The notes under the pieces were generated by a model. It was not told the DNA's origin. It worked only from the letters and a program-made list of their open reading frames with translations, and made no database searches. From NCBI GenBank assembly GCA_003650185.1, contig QMOF01000109.1, positions 1 to 7,616 of the forward strand: a DNA stretch of 7,616 nucleotides. Direction: 5' to 3'. The stretch comes from Chloroflexota bacterium (GTDB lineage: Bacteria; Chloroflexota; Dehalococcoidia; UBA2247; RBG-13-53-26). Shown here one piece after another: positions 1-7,100 of this stretch (within the stretch, counting starts at the first letter, position 1; each line of letters begins with the position of its first letter). The translations under genes and the position numbers were made by a program.

Positions 1-1
1 C

Positions 2-85
2 CAAAGCATCTCGCCCGTCGAGCGGGTCACTGAAGCACCTATGGCAACAACTGAGCTAAGGGCAGTTAGTCAGACACGCTCCTAG
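2..85 (+). other. Possible 3' end of an upstream gene (open frame to TAG)
   Basis: The frame starting at base 2 is open from the window edge for 27 codons and stops at TAG 83-85, 20 bases before the preferred DUF89 start. It could be the C-terminal tail of a gene that begins outside the window, which would put the DUF89 gene in an operon with it. The other two forward frames close at 31-33 and 57-59. The peptide is too short to recognise, and 27 open codons at this GC are not significant. Weak dyads (CCCG/CGGG near 14-26 and AACTG/CAGTT at 49-67) are too short to call a terminator. Confidence 0.15.
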
Positions 86-88
86 AAT
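83..88 (+). promoter_or_regulatory. Weak -10-like hexamer (TAGAAT) before the DUF89 gene
   Basis: TAGAAT matches the sigma-70 -10 consensus at five of six positions. If used, transcription would start near 95, downstream of the ATG at 91, which agrees with translation starting at 106. No acceptable -35 hexamer lies 16-18 bases upstream, so this is a tentative call. Confidence 0.2.
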
Positions 89-105
89 CTATGACAGGCA
101 GGGGC

Positions 106-945
106 ATGAGAGTCAGCTTCCAGTGTCGTCCATGTCTCGAGAACCTGGTGTACCAGGCAGCAGAGCTTTCCACCCCCGACCCGCAAACCAGAGCTAGAGC
201 CGTCGACGCGGCGCTGGCCCTGCTGCACCGCACCTTCTCCTACGATCGAGTAGCCCCGGACATCGCCACCGCGTGCCATCGCGCCATCAAGAAGGTGACC
301 GGAAACCAGGACATATACCACAATATGAAGATCGCCGAAATGGAGATGGCCGAAAGGCTGTTCCGCGAGGTGAGAAGGTACTACGGCGAAGACCTCCGCT
401 CCCTGGTGAGGCTGGCCACAGCCGGAAATGCCATTGACTTTTTCAAGGACGCAGAGACAGTGTCCGCGGATATCAGGAAGCCCGTGGAGTTCACTATAGA
501 CCACATACACCAGCTCGAGGCCAGGCTGGCTGATGCTCGCCTGGTGCTCTATCTGGCGGACAATGCTGGGGAGTGTTTCTTTGACCTGCCTCTGCTGAGC
601 AAGATGCGCCAGTTGACGCGAGTAGTCTACGTGGTCAAAGGCATGCCGGTGCAGAACGACCTCACCCTGGAAGATGTGCACCGGGCAGGTCTTCTGGAAC
701 AGGTGGGCGAGGTGACCACTACCGGGTCAGATGCCGTCGGCACTCACCTGCCGTCATGCTCCGAGGAGTTCAGGGCCCGCTTCCACATGGCCGACCTGGT
801 ATTTGCCAAAGGTATGGGAAACTACGAAACGCTGTCGGAGTTACCTGCCCAGGGAAAGGTGTTCCACTGTCTTATGGCCAAGTGCCAGCCGATCGCTGAT
901 TCGATTGGGGTACCTGTAGGCAGCTATGTTGCCATGCTGAGATAA
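106..945 (+). CDS. DUF89 / ARMT1-like damage-control phosphatase family protein
   Basis: This 279-residue protein carries the signatures of the DUF89 family, metal-dependent phosphatases thought to hydrolyse damaged or surplus phosphometabolites. Numbering from the chosen start, it has GNAIDF (107-112), DNAGE (152-156), a KGMPVQND segment (178-185) and KGMGNYE (235-241). By analogy with characterised members, D152, N153 and D185 should bind the divalent metal; this is inferred from the motifs. The N-terminus has a Cys-x-x-Cys pair (C7, C10), as in the short prokaryotic DUF89 subgroup rather than the eukaryotic ARMT1 group. There is no signal peptide or membrane segment, so it is probably cytosolic. 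An in-frame ATG lies 15 bases upstream at 91, but I chose 106 because a purine-rich GGCAGGGG sits just before it and nothing like a ribosome site precedes 91. The gene converges on the sirtuin gene with a 20-base gap. The family call is strong; the substrate is unknown. Confidence 0.9.
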   Translation: MRVSFQCRPCLENLVYQAAELSTPDPQTRARAVDAALALLHRTFSYDRVAPDIATACHRAIKKVTGNQDIYHNMKIAEMEMAERLFREVRRYYGEDLRSLVRLATAGNAIDFFKDAETVSADIRKPVEFTIDHIHQLEARLADARLVLYLADNAGECFFDLPLLSKMRQLTRVVYVVKGMPVQNDLTLEDVHRAGLLEQVGEVTTTGSDAVGTHLPSCSEEFRARFHMADLVFAKGMGNYETLSELPAQGKVFHCLMAKCQPIADSIGVPVGSYVAMLR

Positions 946-965
946 TTACTCGCAACGGCCACCGC

Positions 966-1766
966 CTAGCTTTGCCTCAGCCTGACCTGGCTTTTTACCT
1001 CCTCAACCAGCCTGGGCATCACCTCTGCGCCCCTACCTCGCAGAACGACATCACAACTGTGGGTAAGGTCGGTCTCATAGGGCCCAACTTCGATAACGCA
1101 GCCGCCATTCCTCTTCACCATCCTGGGGAACCCAGCCGCCGGGAAAACGAATCCAGAGGTACCGACCAGGAGCATGCAATCGCACCTGGAGACCTCCTCC
1201 TGGCACTTCTGCAGCACATCCGCTGGGATGGGTTCACCGAAGTAGACGCCGTCGTTCTTCACAATCCCACCGCATTTTGGGCAACGAGGAGGCAACTCCT
1301 CCAGAGAGACCTCTTCGCGAGGGTACCTTGAACTGCAATTGATGCACCTCACCAGAAGGAAGTTGCCATGAACCTCCGCGACATTCTGGCTGCCGGCGGC
1401 CCGATGGAGGTTGTCCACATTCTGAGTTATGACACACTTCAGTATCCCCATCCGCTCCAGCTCGGCCATAGCGTAGTGCGCGGCGTTTGGCTCTGCCCGC
1501 TCAAAGGCATCGAACAGTCCCTTGAGATAACCTTCTCTGTTAATCATCCTCTGCCATTCCCTCTTGGGATCGTCAAGAAAGCGCTGGTACCCGTCCATGG
1601 GAGGTTCGCCATATTCAGTCCACAGGCCACCCGGCCCTCTGAACGGTCTGATTCCGCTCTCAACCGAGATGCCAGCCCCCGTCGAGGCAACGACATATTC
1701 TGCCGACAGCATCAAGTCGGCAGCACGCCTGATCTCTCTTGCCAGGTCTCCTCCCATCTCGGTCAT
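966..1766 (-). CDS. Sir2-family NAD-dependent protein deacylase (divergent sirtuin)
   Basis: This is a 266-residue sirtuin, normal length for a bacterial CobB/Sir2 enzyme. Such enzymes remove acyl groups from lysines, consuming NAD+ and releasing nicotinamide and O-acyl-ADP-ribose. From the chosen start: GAGIS (30-34) and SGIRPFRG (37-44) form the NAD-binding region; TQNVDNLH (114-121) is the core motif; H133 in the HG pair is the catalytic base; C141, C144, C162 and C165 form the structural zinc site; GTS is at 202-204. Several positions are unusual. The usual Pro in SGIPDFR is Arg, the segment before the FGE loop reads KND rather than K/RPD, and the NAD-contacting Asn of the late IN motif is Gly (IEVGP, 225-229). 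The Tyr-x-x-Arg desuccinylase signature of CobB/SIRT5 is not evident. The frame extends to a TTG at 1811, but the extra 15 residues are an Arg- and Cys-rich jumble. AAGGA lies 9 bases before the ATG at 1766, which fixes the start. It is the last gene of the leftward cluster. Sirtuin fold near certain; acyl preference unknown. Confidence 0.93.
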   Translation of the reverse strand: MTEMGGDLAREIRRAADLMLSAEYVVASTGAGISVESGIRPFRGPGGLWTEYGEPPMDGYQRFLDDPKREWQRMINREGYLKGLFDAFERAEPNAAHYAMAELERMGILKCVITQNVDNLHRAAGSQNVAEVHGNFLLVRCINCSSRYPREEVSLEELPPRCPKCGGIVKNDGVYFGEPIPADVLQKCQEEVSRCDCMLLVGTSGFVFPAAGFPRMVKRNGGCVIEVGPYETDLTHSCDVVLRGRGAEVMPRLVEEVKSQVRLRQS

Positions 1767-1816
1767 GCAGCAACATCCTTTACGGCAGGTGCGCCTTCTT
1801 CTGTCACCCAAAGCAT
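1763..1816 (-). CDS. Possible 17-residue leader ORF coupled to the sirtuin
   Basis: In the 154-base gap before the sirtuin, an ATG at 1816 opens a 17-codon frame whose TGA overlaps the sirtuin ATG in an ATGA arrangement, typical of translational coupling. The peptide (MLWVTEEGAPAVKDVAA) looks more protein-like than the Arg/Cys-rich reading of the sirtuin's own frame over the same bases. The frame is also open further upstream, with a possible GTG start preceded by AAGG. Against it: the ATG has only a distant GAGGAAA as a ribosome site, the ORF is tiny, and ATGA overlaps arise by chance. No function is proposed. Confidence 0.18.
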   Translation of the reverse strand: MLWVTEEGAPAVKDVAA

Positions 1817-1920
1817 GGGACCAGCCGCTTTCCTCAGCCAGCTACCTCTCACTCCGCACCTTGTGCTAAATGGCCAGTAAGCCCACAACGTCTCGCTACC
1901 CGATCTTCGCCACGGCTGCC
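1767..1920. other. Gap between hypothetical gene and sirtuin gene
   Basis: This 154-base stretch is the widest intergenic space in the window. On the leftward strand I see no convincing -35/-10 pair and no hairpin with a T tract, so there is no direct sign of a separate sirtuin promoter or of a terminator. The sirtuin ribosome site (AAGGA, read leftward, about 1776-1780) lies at its right-to-left end. The only other structure is the short leader-type frame listed separately. Confidence 0.5.
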
Positions 1921-2619
1921 TTATCGTCTGCGGAAGAGGTCAAGGAACCTGTCCTGGTACTCCTCGAATAGCCCCCACCTGCGCAGTTCAGCTTCCAACT
2001 CACCCACTCTGGACATTTCCTCCTTGGCCTCGCGAAAGAGCCGCTCGATCGTCCGCCTCGCATATCTCGGAATGCCATCGGCGTCCGGATCGAGCAGCCT
2101 TCTTGCACCCAGCTCCATCACGTTGCTGCGCAGTGATCGGCGCGTGAGATCGTAGATGAACTTCATCAGCGATATATCCCACAGCTCATCTACGCCCTTG
2201 ATTATTGCCGCAAGGCTGCCCCCGCCTTCGTCTATTCTCCGATTGAGGTTCGCGATCACCTCCTGCATAGGGGTGGACAGAATGCTGACCTCCTTCGGCT
2301 CGTTCCTGTAGCGATACAGCAGCCCGGGCTCGTTGGCACCATACTCGCTGAACAGGTACTCGGCAAACTCCCTGCCGTGTTCGAACCCCTCGAAGAGATT
2401 CAGCAGGTAGTAGGGAGTCACTATCTGCGGCCTCTCGGCGATCACCTTTCCTTCCCTGACTACCGTTTCCTCTTCGCCAGCCAGCATCTCCGCATACACC
2501 GGCTCAGTGAGCATGTAGTAGTGGATTTTGGTTACCCCGAAGGTCGCCAGAGACTGCCGCGGAGGTCTGATAACCTCAGTGTGCTCCGCCGCGTATCGGA
2601 TCCTTTCCTGCTCTTCCAT
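1921..2619 (-). CDS. Conserved hypothetical protein, function unknown
   Basis: This is a 232-residue soluble protein. I do not recognise a characterised family. It resembles, from memory only, an uncharacterised protein seen in Chloroflexota genomes. The N-terminal part (about 8-80) is mixed and rich in aromatic residues, with HYYMLTEPVY at 33-42 and the segment RPQIVTPYYL at 63-72. A central segment has LLYRYRNEP (100-108) and IIKGVDELWD (139-148). The C-terminal third (about 185-232) is highly charged and looks helical or coiled-coil, ending in Arg residues. There is no signal peptide, membrane segment, CxxC pair or nucleotide-binding loop. The frame begins at a TTG (2634), but GAGGA lies 8 bases before the ATG at 2619, so I start there. 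It follows the MBL gene after 42 bases on the same strand and precedes the sirtuin by 154, so co-transcription with the MBL gene is likely. A role tied to either neighbour is inference only. Confidence 0.85.
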   Translation of the reverse strand: MEEQERIRYAAEHTEVIRPPRQSLATFGVTKIHYYMLTEPVYAEMLAGEEETVVREGKVIAERPQIVTPYYLLNLFEGFEHGREFAEYLFSEYGANEPGLLYRYRNEPKEVSILSTPMQEVIANLNRRIDEGGGSLAAIIKGVDELWDISLMKFIYDLTRRSLRSNVMELGARRLLDPDADGIPRYARRTIERLFREAKEEMSRVGELEAELRRWGLFEEYQDRFLDLFRRR

Positions 2620-2661
2620 CACGCCAGTCCTCAAGTCGACTCTGGTTGGTGGCCACCCACA

Positions 2662-3417
2662 CTAGAAGAACATCCGCACTGCATTGAAGTTGCGCCTGAC
2701 CTTTTCTCTACCTTCAACTACGCTGCCAAGCTCCGTGGAGTGGCCGGGCAGGACGTACTCCACATCAAGCTGAGCCAGCTTCTCGATGCTCTGCTTCAGG
2801 TCTGTAATGCTGCCTCCGGGAAAGTCGGTCCTGCCCACGCTGGCATAAAACAGCACGTCACCAGTGACGAGTACCTTCCTGTCCGGCCAGTAGATGCAGA
2901 TCGACCCGGGAGAGTGTCCCGGCGTATGCAACACCCGGAGGGCCACCTTCCTGTTGCCGTTGCTCAGGACCAAGTCGCCCTCGACCAGGTATATACACGG
3001 GTCCAGCTTTGCCGCGTTCATGCCGAACATGGCAAACATCTTCTCTCCCACAGCGCTGTAATACTCTGCCTCTGGTACAGACAGAGCAGTCAGAGCCTGC
3101 CCCACCCCCCCATCCACCCCGCTCCGCGCACTTGCCTCCACTATGGCCTCAGTTGCCTGGCAGTGGTCCGGATGCGTATGGGTGTTAACTATCAGGCCGA
3201 TCTCCTCTGCCCGCAGTCCATCTGCCTGCATCGTTCTGACCAGCGAATCGAAGCAGCGCTCCCCGAGCTCATTAACCAGGAACCCCGGGTCAATGATGAC
3301 ATGTGGTCGCTTGCCCCGTAGCAGACTGGCCAGCACGTACGTGTTACAGTTGTTGCCCCGACCCTGCCATATGTAGCAGTAAATATCGTCAGCTATTCGC
3401 TTGCCTAGATGTGGCAT
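2662..3417 (-). CDS. MBL-fold metallo-hydrolase (glyoxalase II-like)
   Basis: This 251-residue protein has the complete metallo-beta-lactamase metal site: HTHPDH at 80-85 (H80, H82, D84, H85), H168 in HTPGHSPGS, D187 in TGDVLF, and H226 in PGHST. The GRTDFPGGS segment (195-203) is typical of the glyoxalase II / YcbL / persulfide dioxygenase branch, which hydrolyses thioesters or acts on glutathione persulfides. The substrate here cannot be read from sequence. It lacks a signal peptide, so it is probably cytosolic. A Gly-rich stretch (about 99-107, SGVDGGVGQ) is encoded partly by a run of seven G residues and looks like a small loop insertion. The ATG at 3417 has only a poor ribosome site upstream; no other nearby Met preserves the first strand. 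It is the first gene of the leftward cluster, with a TATAAT about 40 bases upstream, and is divergent from the HAD gene. Confidence 0.92.
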   Translation of the reverse strand: MPHLGKRIADDIYCYIWQGRGNNCNTYVLASLLRGKRPHVIIDPGFLVNELGERCFDSLVRTMQADGLRAEEIGLIVNTHTHPDHCQATEAIVEASARSGVDGGVGQALTALSVPEAEYYSAVGEKMFAMFGMNAAKLDPCIYLVEGDLVLSNGNRKVALRVLHTPGHSPGSICIYWPDRKVLVTGDVLFYASVGRTDFPGGSITDLKQSIEKLAQLDVEYVLPGHSTELGSVVEGREKVRRNFNAVRMFF

Positions 3418-3442
3418 ATCCGAGCAGCCCGCATTAGCGCCT

Positions 3443-3471
3443 TTGTATCTAAGTCGATTATACCGTAAAAT
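3443..3471 (+). promoter_or_regulatory. Candidate promoter for the HAD gene (TTGTAT-17-TAAAAT)
   Basis: On the rightward strand TTGTAT (3443-3448) and TAAAAT (3466-3471) are separated by exactly 17 bases. The -10 matches consensus at five of six, the -35 at three of six. Transcription would begin near 3478, giving a leader of under ten bases before the GTG at 3486, close to leaderless. It physically overlaps the leftward TATAAT, so the two promoters would compete. Confidence 0.3.
3457..3462 (-). promoter_or_regulatory. Consensus -10 box (TATAAT) for the MBL-led cluster
   Basis: Read leftward, bases 3462-3457 are an exact TATAAT. It lies about 40 bases upstream of the MBL ATG, predicting a start near 3450 and a leader of roughly 30 bases. 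The -35 position (about 3479-3486) has no good TTGACA match and no TGn extension is present, so the promoter may be weak or activator-dependent. Position in a 68-base divergent region supports a real promoter. Confidence 0.45.
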
Positions 3472-3485
3472 GGGGGCTGAGTTTA

Positions 3486-4190
3486 GTGGTGACGCGAGCA
3501 GTACTGTTTGATTGGTTCAACACACTGGCCGACTACGATCCGCCGCGCCACGAGGCACATGCCGACGCCTGCCGCGCCCTAGGTATCGAGGTAGCGAAGG
3601 AGAGGCTGTCCCCTGGCATTCTCCTGGCCGATCACTACTATGTCGACGAGAACCGGCGTTCGCCGGTGAAGCAGCGGCCCATTGAAGAGCAGATGGCCAT
3701 ATTCTCTCGTATGGAGCACATCGCTCTCAGAGAAGCGGGTGTGCAACTCTCAGATGACCAGGCTCTGGGCATCATTCAGAAAATGGCCAAAGTGTTCGCA
3801 GATACGCGCTTCTCTCTCTACGAGGACGTCCTGCCTGCCTTTGACCTGCTGAAGGAACGGGGACTGATACTCGGCGTTATCTCCAATATTGACCGCGACC
3901 TAGTCCCTGTCTGCCAGGAGCTGGGCCTGGCCCCCTACCTCGATCTGATAATCACTTCACGTGACACCGGGTATGAGAAGCCTGACCCGCGCATCTTCCA
4001 GGCAGCTTTGCAGCACACCGGCACGGAAGGCTCCGAGACCATCTACGTCGGCGACCACCATGCCATAGATGTCCTCGCGGCCGAACAAGCGGGCATGCAG
4101 GGCGTTCTTCTCGACCGGTTCGACCTGTTCGGCCACATCACCTCCTGCCCACGCATCACTAGCTTGGTGGACCTGGTTCATTACGTATGA
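3486..4190 (+). CDS. HAD-superfamily hydrolase lacking the second motif I Asp
   Basis: This 234-residue protein follows the haloacid dehalogenase-like layout. Motif I is FDWFNTL (8-14) with nucleophile D9; motif II is S133-N134; motif III is K165 in GYEKPDP; motif IV is VGDHHAID (188-195) with D190 and D195. A helical cap of the C1 type lies between about residues 16 and 115. The family adds a nucleophilic Asp to its substrate, usually a phosphate ester. In most phosphatases the residue two after the nucleophile is an Asp acting as general acid/base; here it is Phe (F11). Dehalogenases have Tyr there, so this may be a dehalogenase-like or slow enzyme, or one using another acid. The start is GTG at 3486 (a second GTG follows directly), with a G-rich tract about ten bases upstream; the ATG at 3470 is out of frame. 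Its last 10 bases overlap the end of mfd on the opposite strand. Superfamily certain; substrate unknown. Confidence 0.9.
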   Translation: MVTRAVLFDWFNTLADYDPPRHEAHADACRALGIEVAKERLSPGILLADHYYVDENRRSPVKQRPIEEQMAIFSRMEHIALREAGVQLSDDQALGIIQKMAKVFADTRFSLYEDVLPAFDLLKERGLILGVISNIDRDLVPVCQELGLAPYLDLIITSRDTGYEKPDPRIFQAALQHTGTEGSETIYVGDHHAIDVLAAEQAGMQGVLLDRFDLFGHITSCPRITSLVDLVHYV

Positions 4191-7100
4191 TGCGGCCCCC
4201 CCGCCAGGACAGCGTGGCCTGGACCGCTGCGTTGATGCACAGCCAGCGTTTCCACAATTTCACGCAGGACGCCGCGCCAACCACCTCCCACCAGCCCCAT
4301 GTCCAGGCGTACCTGAGTGCTGCCTACCCTCATCCCCCGCCGCTGGTCAAGCACACGTGCCAGGTCTACCAGTTGACCCTCCCTAGTCCTGACGGTTATC
4401 TCTCCCCCGTCCCTCGATATGGACTCTATTCCCGCTTGAGCAGCCAGAACTCTCAACTCCACGATGTAAAAAAGGTGCCGCACCTCGCGTGGGAGCGCCC
4501 CGAACCTGTCCTTCAACTCTTCGGCCAGCCCAGTGACCTCCTCGAGCGATTTGGCCCTGGCCAGTCTTTGGTACAGGTCCAACCTGACGCCCATGTCAGA
4601 CACGTAGGCCTCGGGGATATAGGCGGACAGCGGCAGGTCTATGGACGGCAGCGCCTCCTGCGCCATCACTGGCCTGGCGCCCTCGGCCCCCAACCACCCC
4701 GCCCTGGCCTCCTCCACCGCCTCTGCCAGAAGCTGGCAGTACAGGTCGAAGCCGACCGCCGCGATATGCCCGCTCTGCTCCGGCCCAAGCAGGTTACCTG
4801 CTCCTCGAATCTCCAGGTCCTTCAGCGCAATGCGAAAGCCACCCCCAAGCTCCGTCGCCTCGAAGATAGTCTGTAGCCGCTTCTCCGCCGCCGGAGTAAG
4901 CCGCTTTCCCTTGCCATAGAGAAAATAGGCGTAAGCACGGTGGTTGCCCCGCCCCACCCTTCCACGCAACTGGTATAGCTGCGCCAGCCCCAGCCTGTCC
5001 GCATCATTAACTATCAGGGTATTCACGTTGGGTATATCCAGGCCAGACTCAATAATGGTGGTGCAGATCAGCACATCGACCTTGCCCTGGGTGAAATCAA
5101 GCATGGTCTGCTCCAGCTTCTCCTCGCTCATCCGTCCGTGGGCAATGGCCATGTTAGCCTCCGGCACCAGCTCTCTCAGAGTCTGGGCAATGCGGTGGAT
5201 GCTGTGGATGCGGTTGTGAACGAAGAAGACCTGGCCATTGCGCTCCAGCTCCCGCATCACCGCTTCACGGATGAGAGACCCGTTGTACTCCGATACATAG
5301 GTCTTGATCGGCAGACGCTCCTCTGGCGGCGTCTCCATGGTGCTCATGTCCCGCACCCCCACCAGGGCCATGTGGAGAGTGCGGGGGATGGGCGTAGCGC
5401 TGAGGGTGAGCACATCCACCTCTCTCCTCATCCGCTTGAGGCGTTCCTTGTGGGCCACTCCAAACCTCTGCTCTTCATCAATGATCACCAGGCCCAAGTC
5501 TTTGAAGCTCACGTCGCGCTGCAACAGACGGTGGGTGCCGATGCAGATGTCTATGCTGCCGTTCTTCAGGTCCTCGATTATGGCCTGTTGTTCCTTGATG
5601 GAACGAAAGCGGCTCAGCATCTCCACTCTGGTTGGGAAGGCAGACAGCCGCTCGGTGAACGTGTCGAAGTGCTGCTGGGCCAGCACCGTCGTCGGCACCA
5701 GCATAGCCACCTGCTTCCCATCCATCACCGCTTTGAAAGCAGCGCGTAGGGCCACCTCCGTCTTGCCATAGCCCACATCGCCGCAGACCAGCCGGTCCAT
5801 GGGCTTCGGCTTCTCCATGTCTTCCTTCACCCGGTTGACCGCCTCCATCTGGTCGGGCGTCTCGACATACGCGAAGGAAGCCTCGAGTTCCTGCTGCCAC
5901 AATGTGTCGCGCGAGAAAGAAAGACCAGGAACAACCTCCCTGCTGGCGTACAGGGCCAGAAGTTCCCGGGCCATCTCCCGGGCCGACTCCTTCACCCTGC
6001 GCTTCACTCGCTCCCACTCGTGCGTCCCCAGCCGCGTCAGCGTCGGGGTTCCCCCCGCTGAGCCCAGGTAACGGCTAACACGGTCTGCCTGGTCAACGGG
6101 GACGTACAGCCTGTCCGCCGCGGCATACTGCAAGCTGAGGTACTCCCTCTCAGCCCCATCGACCTGCATCCGGATCATGCCCACAAACCGGCCGATGCCA
6201 TGCTCCACGTGCACCACATAGTCCCCCGGCGAAAGATCGGGAAGCAGGGCCTTGTGCTCCACCGGCCGCGCCTTCTTCGCACGCGCCTGCTTCACGAAGC
6301 CGAAGATCTCCTTGTCGGTCAGCACGAAGACCTCTCTGCCTACGGTCCAGCCCTCCGAAACGGACCCCGCCACCAGCACCAGCGATCCTGCCTCAGGCGG
6401 CGCATCAATCTGGGACACAGGAGTGGCCAGGACGTCATTCTCCGCCAGAAGCTCTGCCAGCCTGGCTGCCTGGTGCGACAGTATGACAACGGTGCGCCTC
6501 CTCCGCAGCAGCCTCTTCACCTCTTCCACGAACACGTCCAGTTGGCCCCCGTAGCTCGGCGCAGCCCCGAAGCCAAGTCGGTGCTCCGAGCCTTCTCCAG
6601 ACGGCCACCTGGCCAAGGTAACGCGCCGCATCCCGCCAAGCTCGGCCTCCAGCTCACCATGAAGCAGGTAGGGGACCCGAGAATCCCTACCCCATTCGGC
6701 CTTGTCACCGTGTGCGGCGCGCAGTTGTCTCGCCTGGACGTCCAGCTTTTCCAAGGCCGCTTCAACGCCACGTGGCTCGACCTCGATCACCAGCGAACCC
6801 GGCGGCAGATAGTCAGCAATGGTCCCCTCACCACCGCCAGCCGCCTCTTTTGCCGGCACCACATCCACCTCTGACAGCATTTCCACCGACAGTTGGGTGT
6901 TCGGGTCGAAAAGGCGGATGCTGTCCACCATGTTGCCCAGGAACTCGATCCTGGCAGGCAGTCCAGTGTGAGGAGGATAGACGTCGAGGATTCCACCACG
7001 CTGGGCGAAGGTGCCCGGTACCTCCACCATGCTGGTGCGCTCGTAGCCCATGTCTACCCACCTGGCCACCAGATCGAACGGTGGAACGGACGTCCCCCGA

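Noticed and set aside
13..67. Small inverted repeats in the left leader
   Set aside because: Stems of four or five bases with loops are expected by chance.
91..105. ATG at 91 as the DUF89 start
   Set aside because: No ribosome site precedes it, while GGCAGGGG precedes the in-frame ATG at 106; the five extra residues add nothing to the fold. It remains possible.
1767..1811. N-terminal extension of the sirtuin from a TTG start
   Set aside because: The 15 extra residues are an Arg/Cys jumble, and a clear AAGGA precedes the ATG at 1766.
4187..4876. Long rightward open frames opposite mfd, also at 5138-5749 and 6200-6874
   Set aside because: They lie antisense to an intact Mfd with every expected motif, and their composition (His, Pro, Arg and Ser runs) is that of GC-rich shadow frames.
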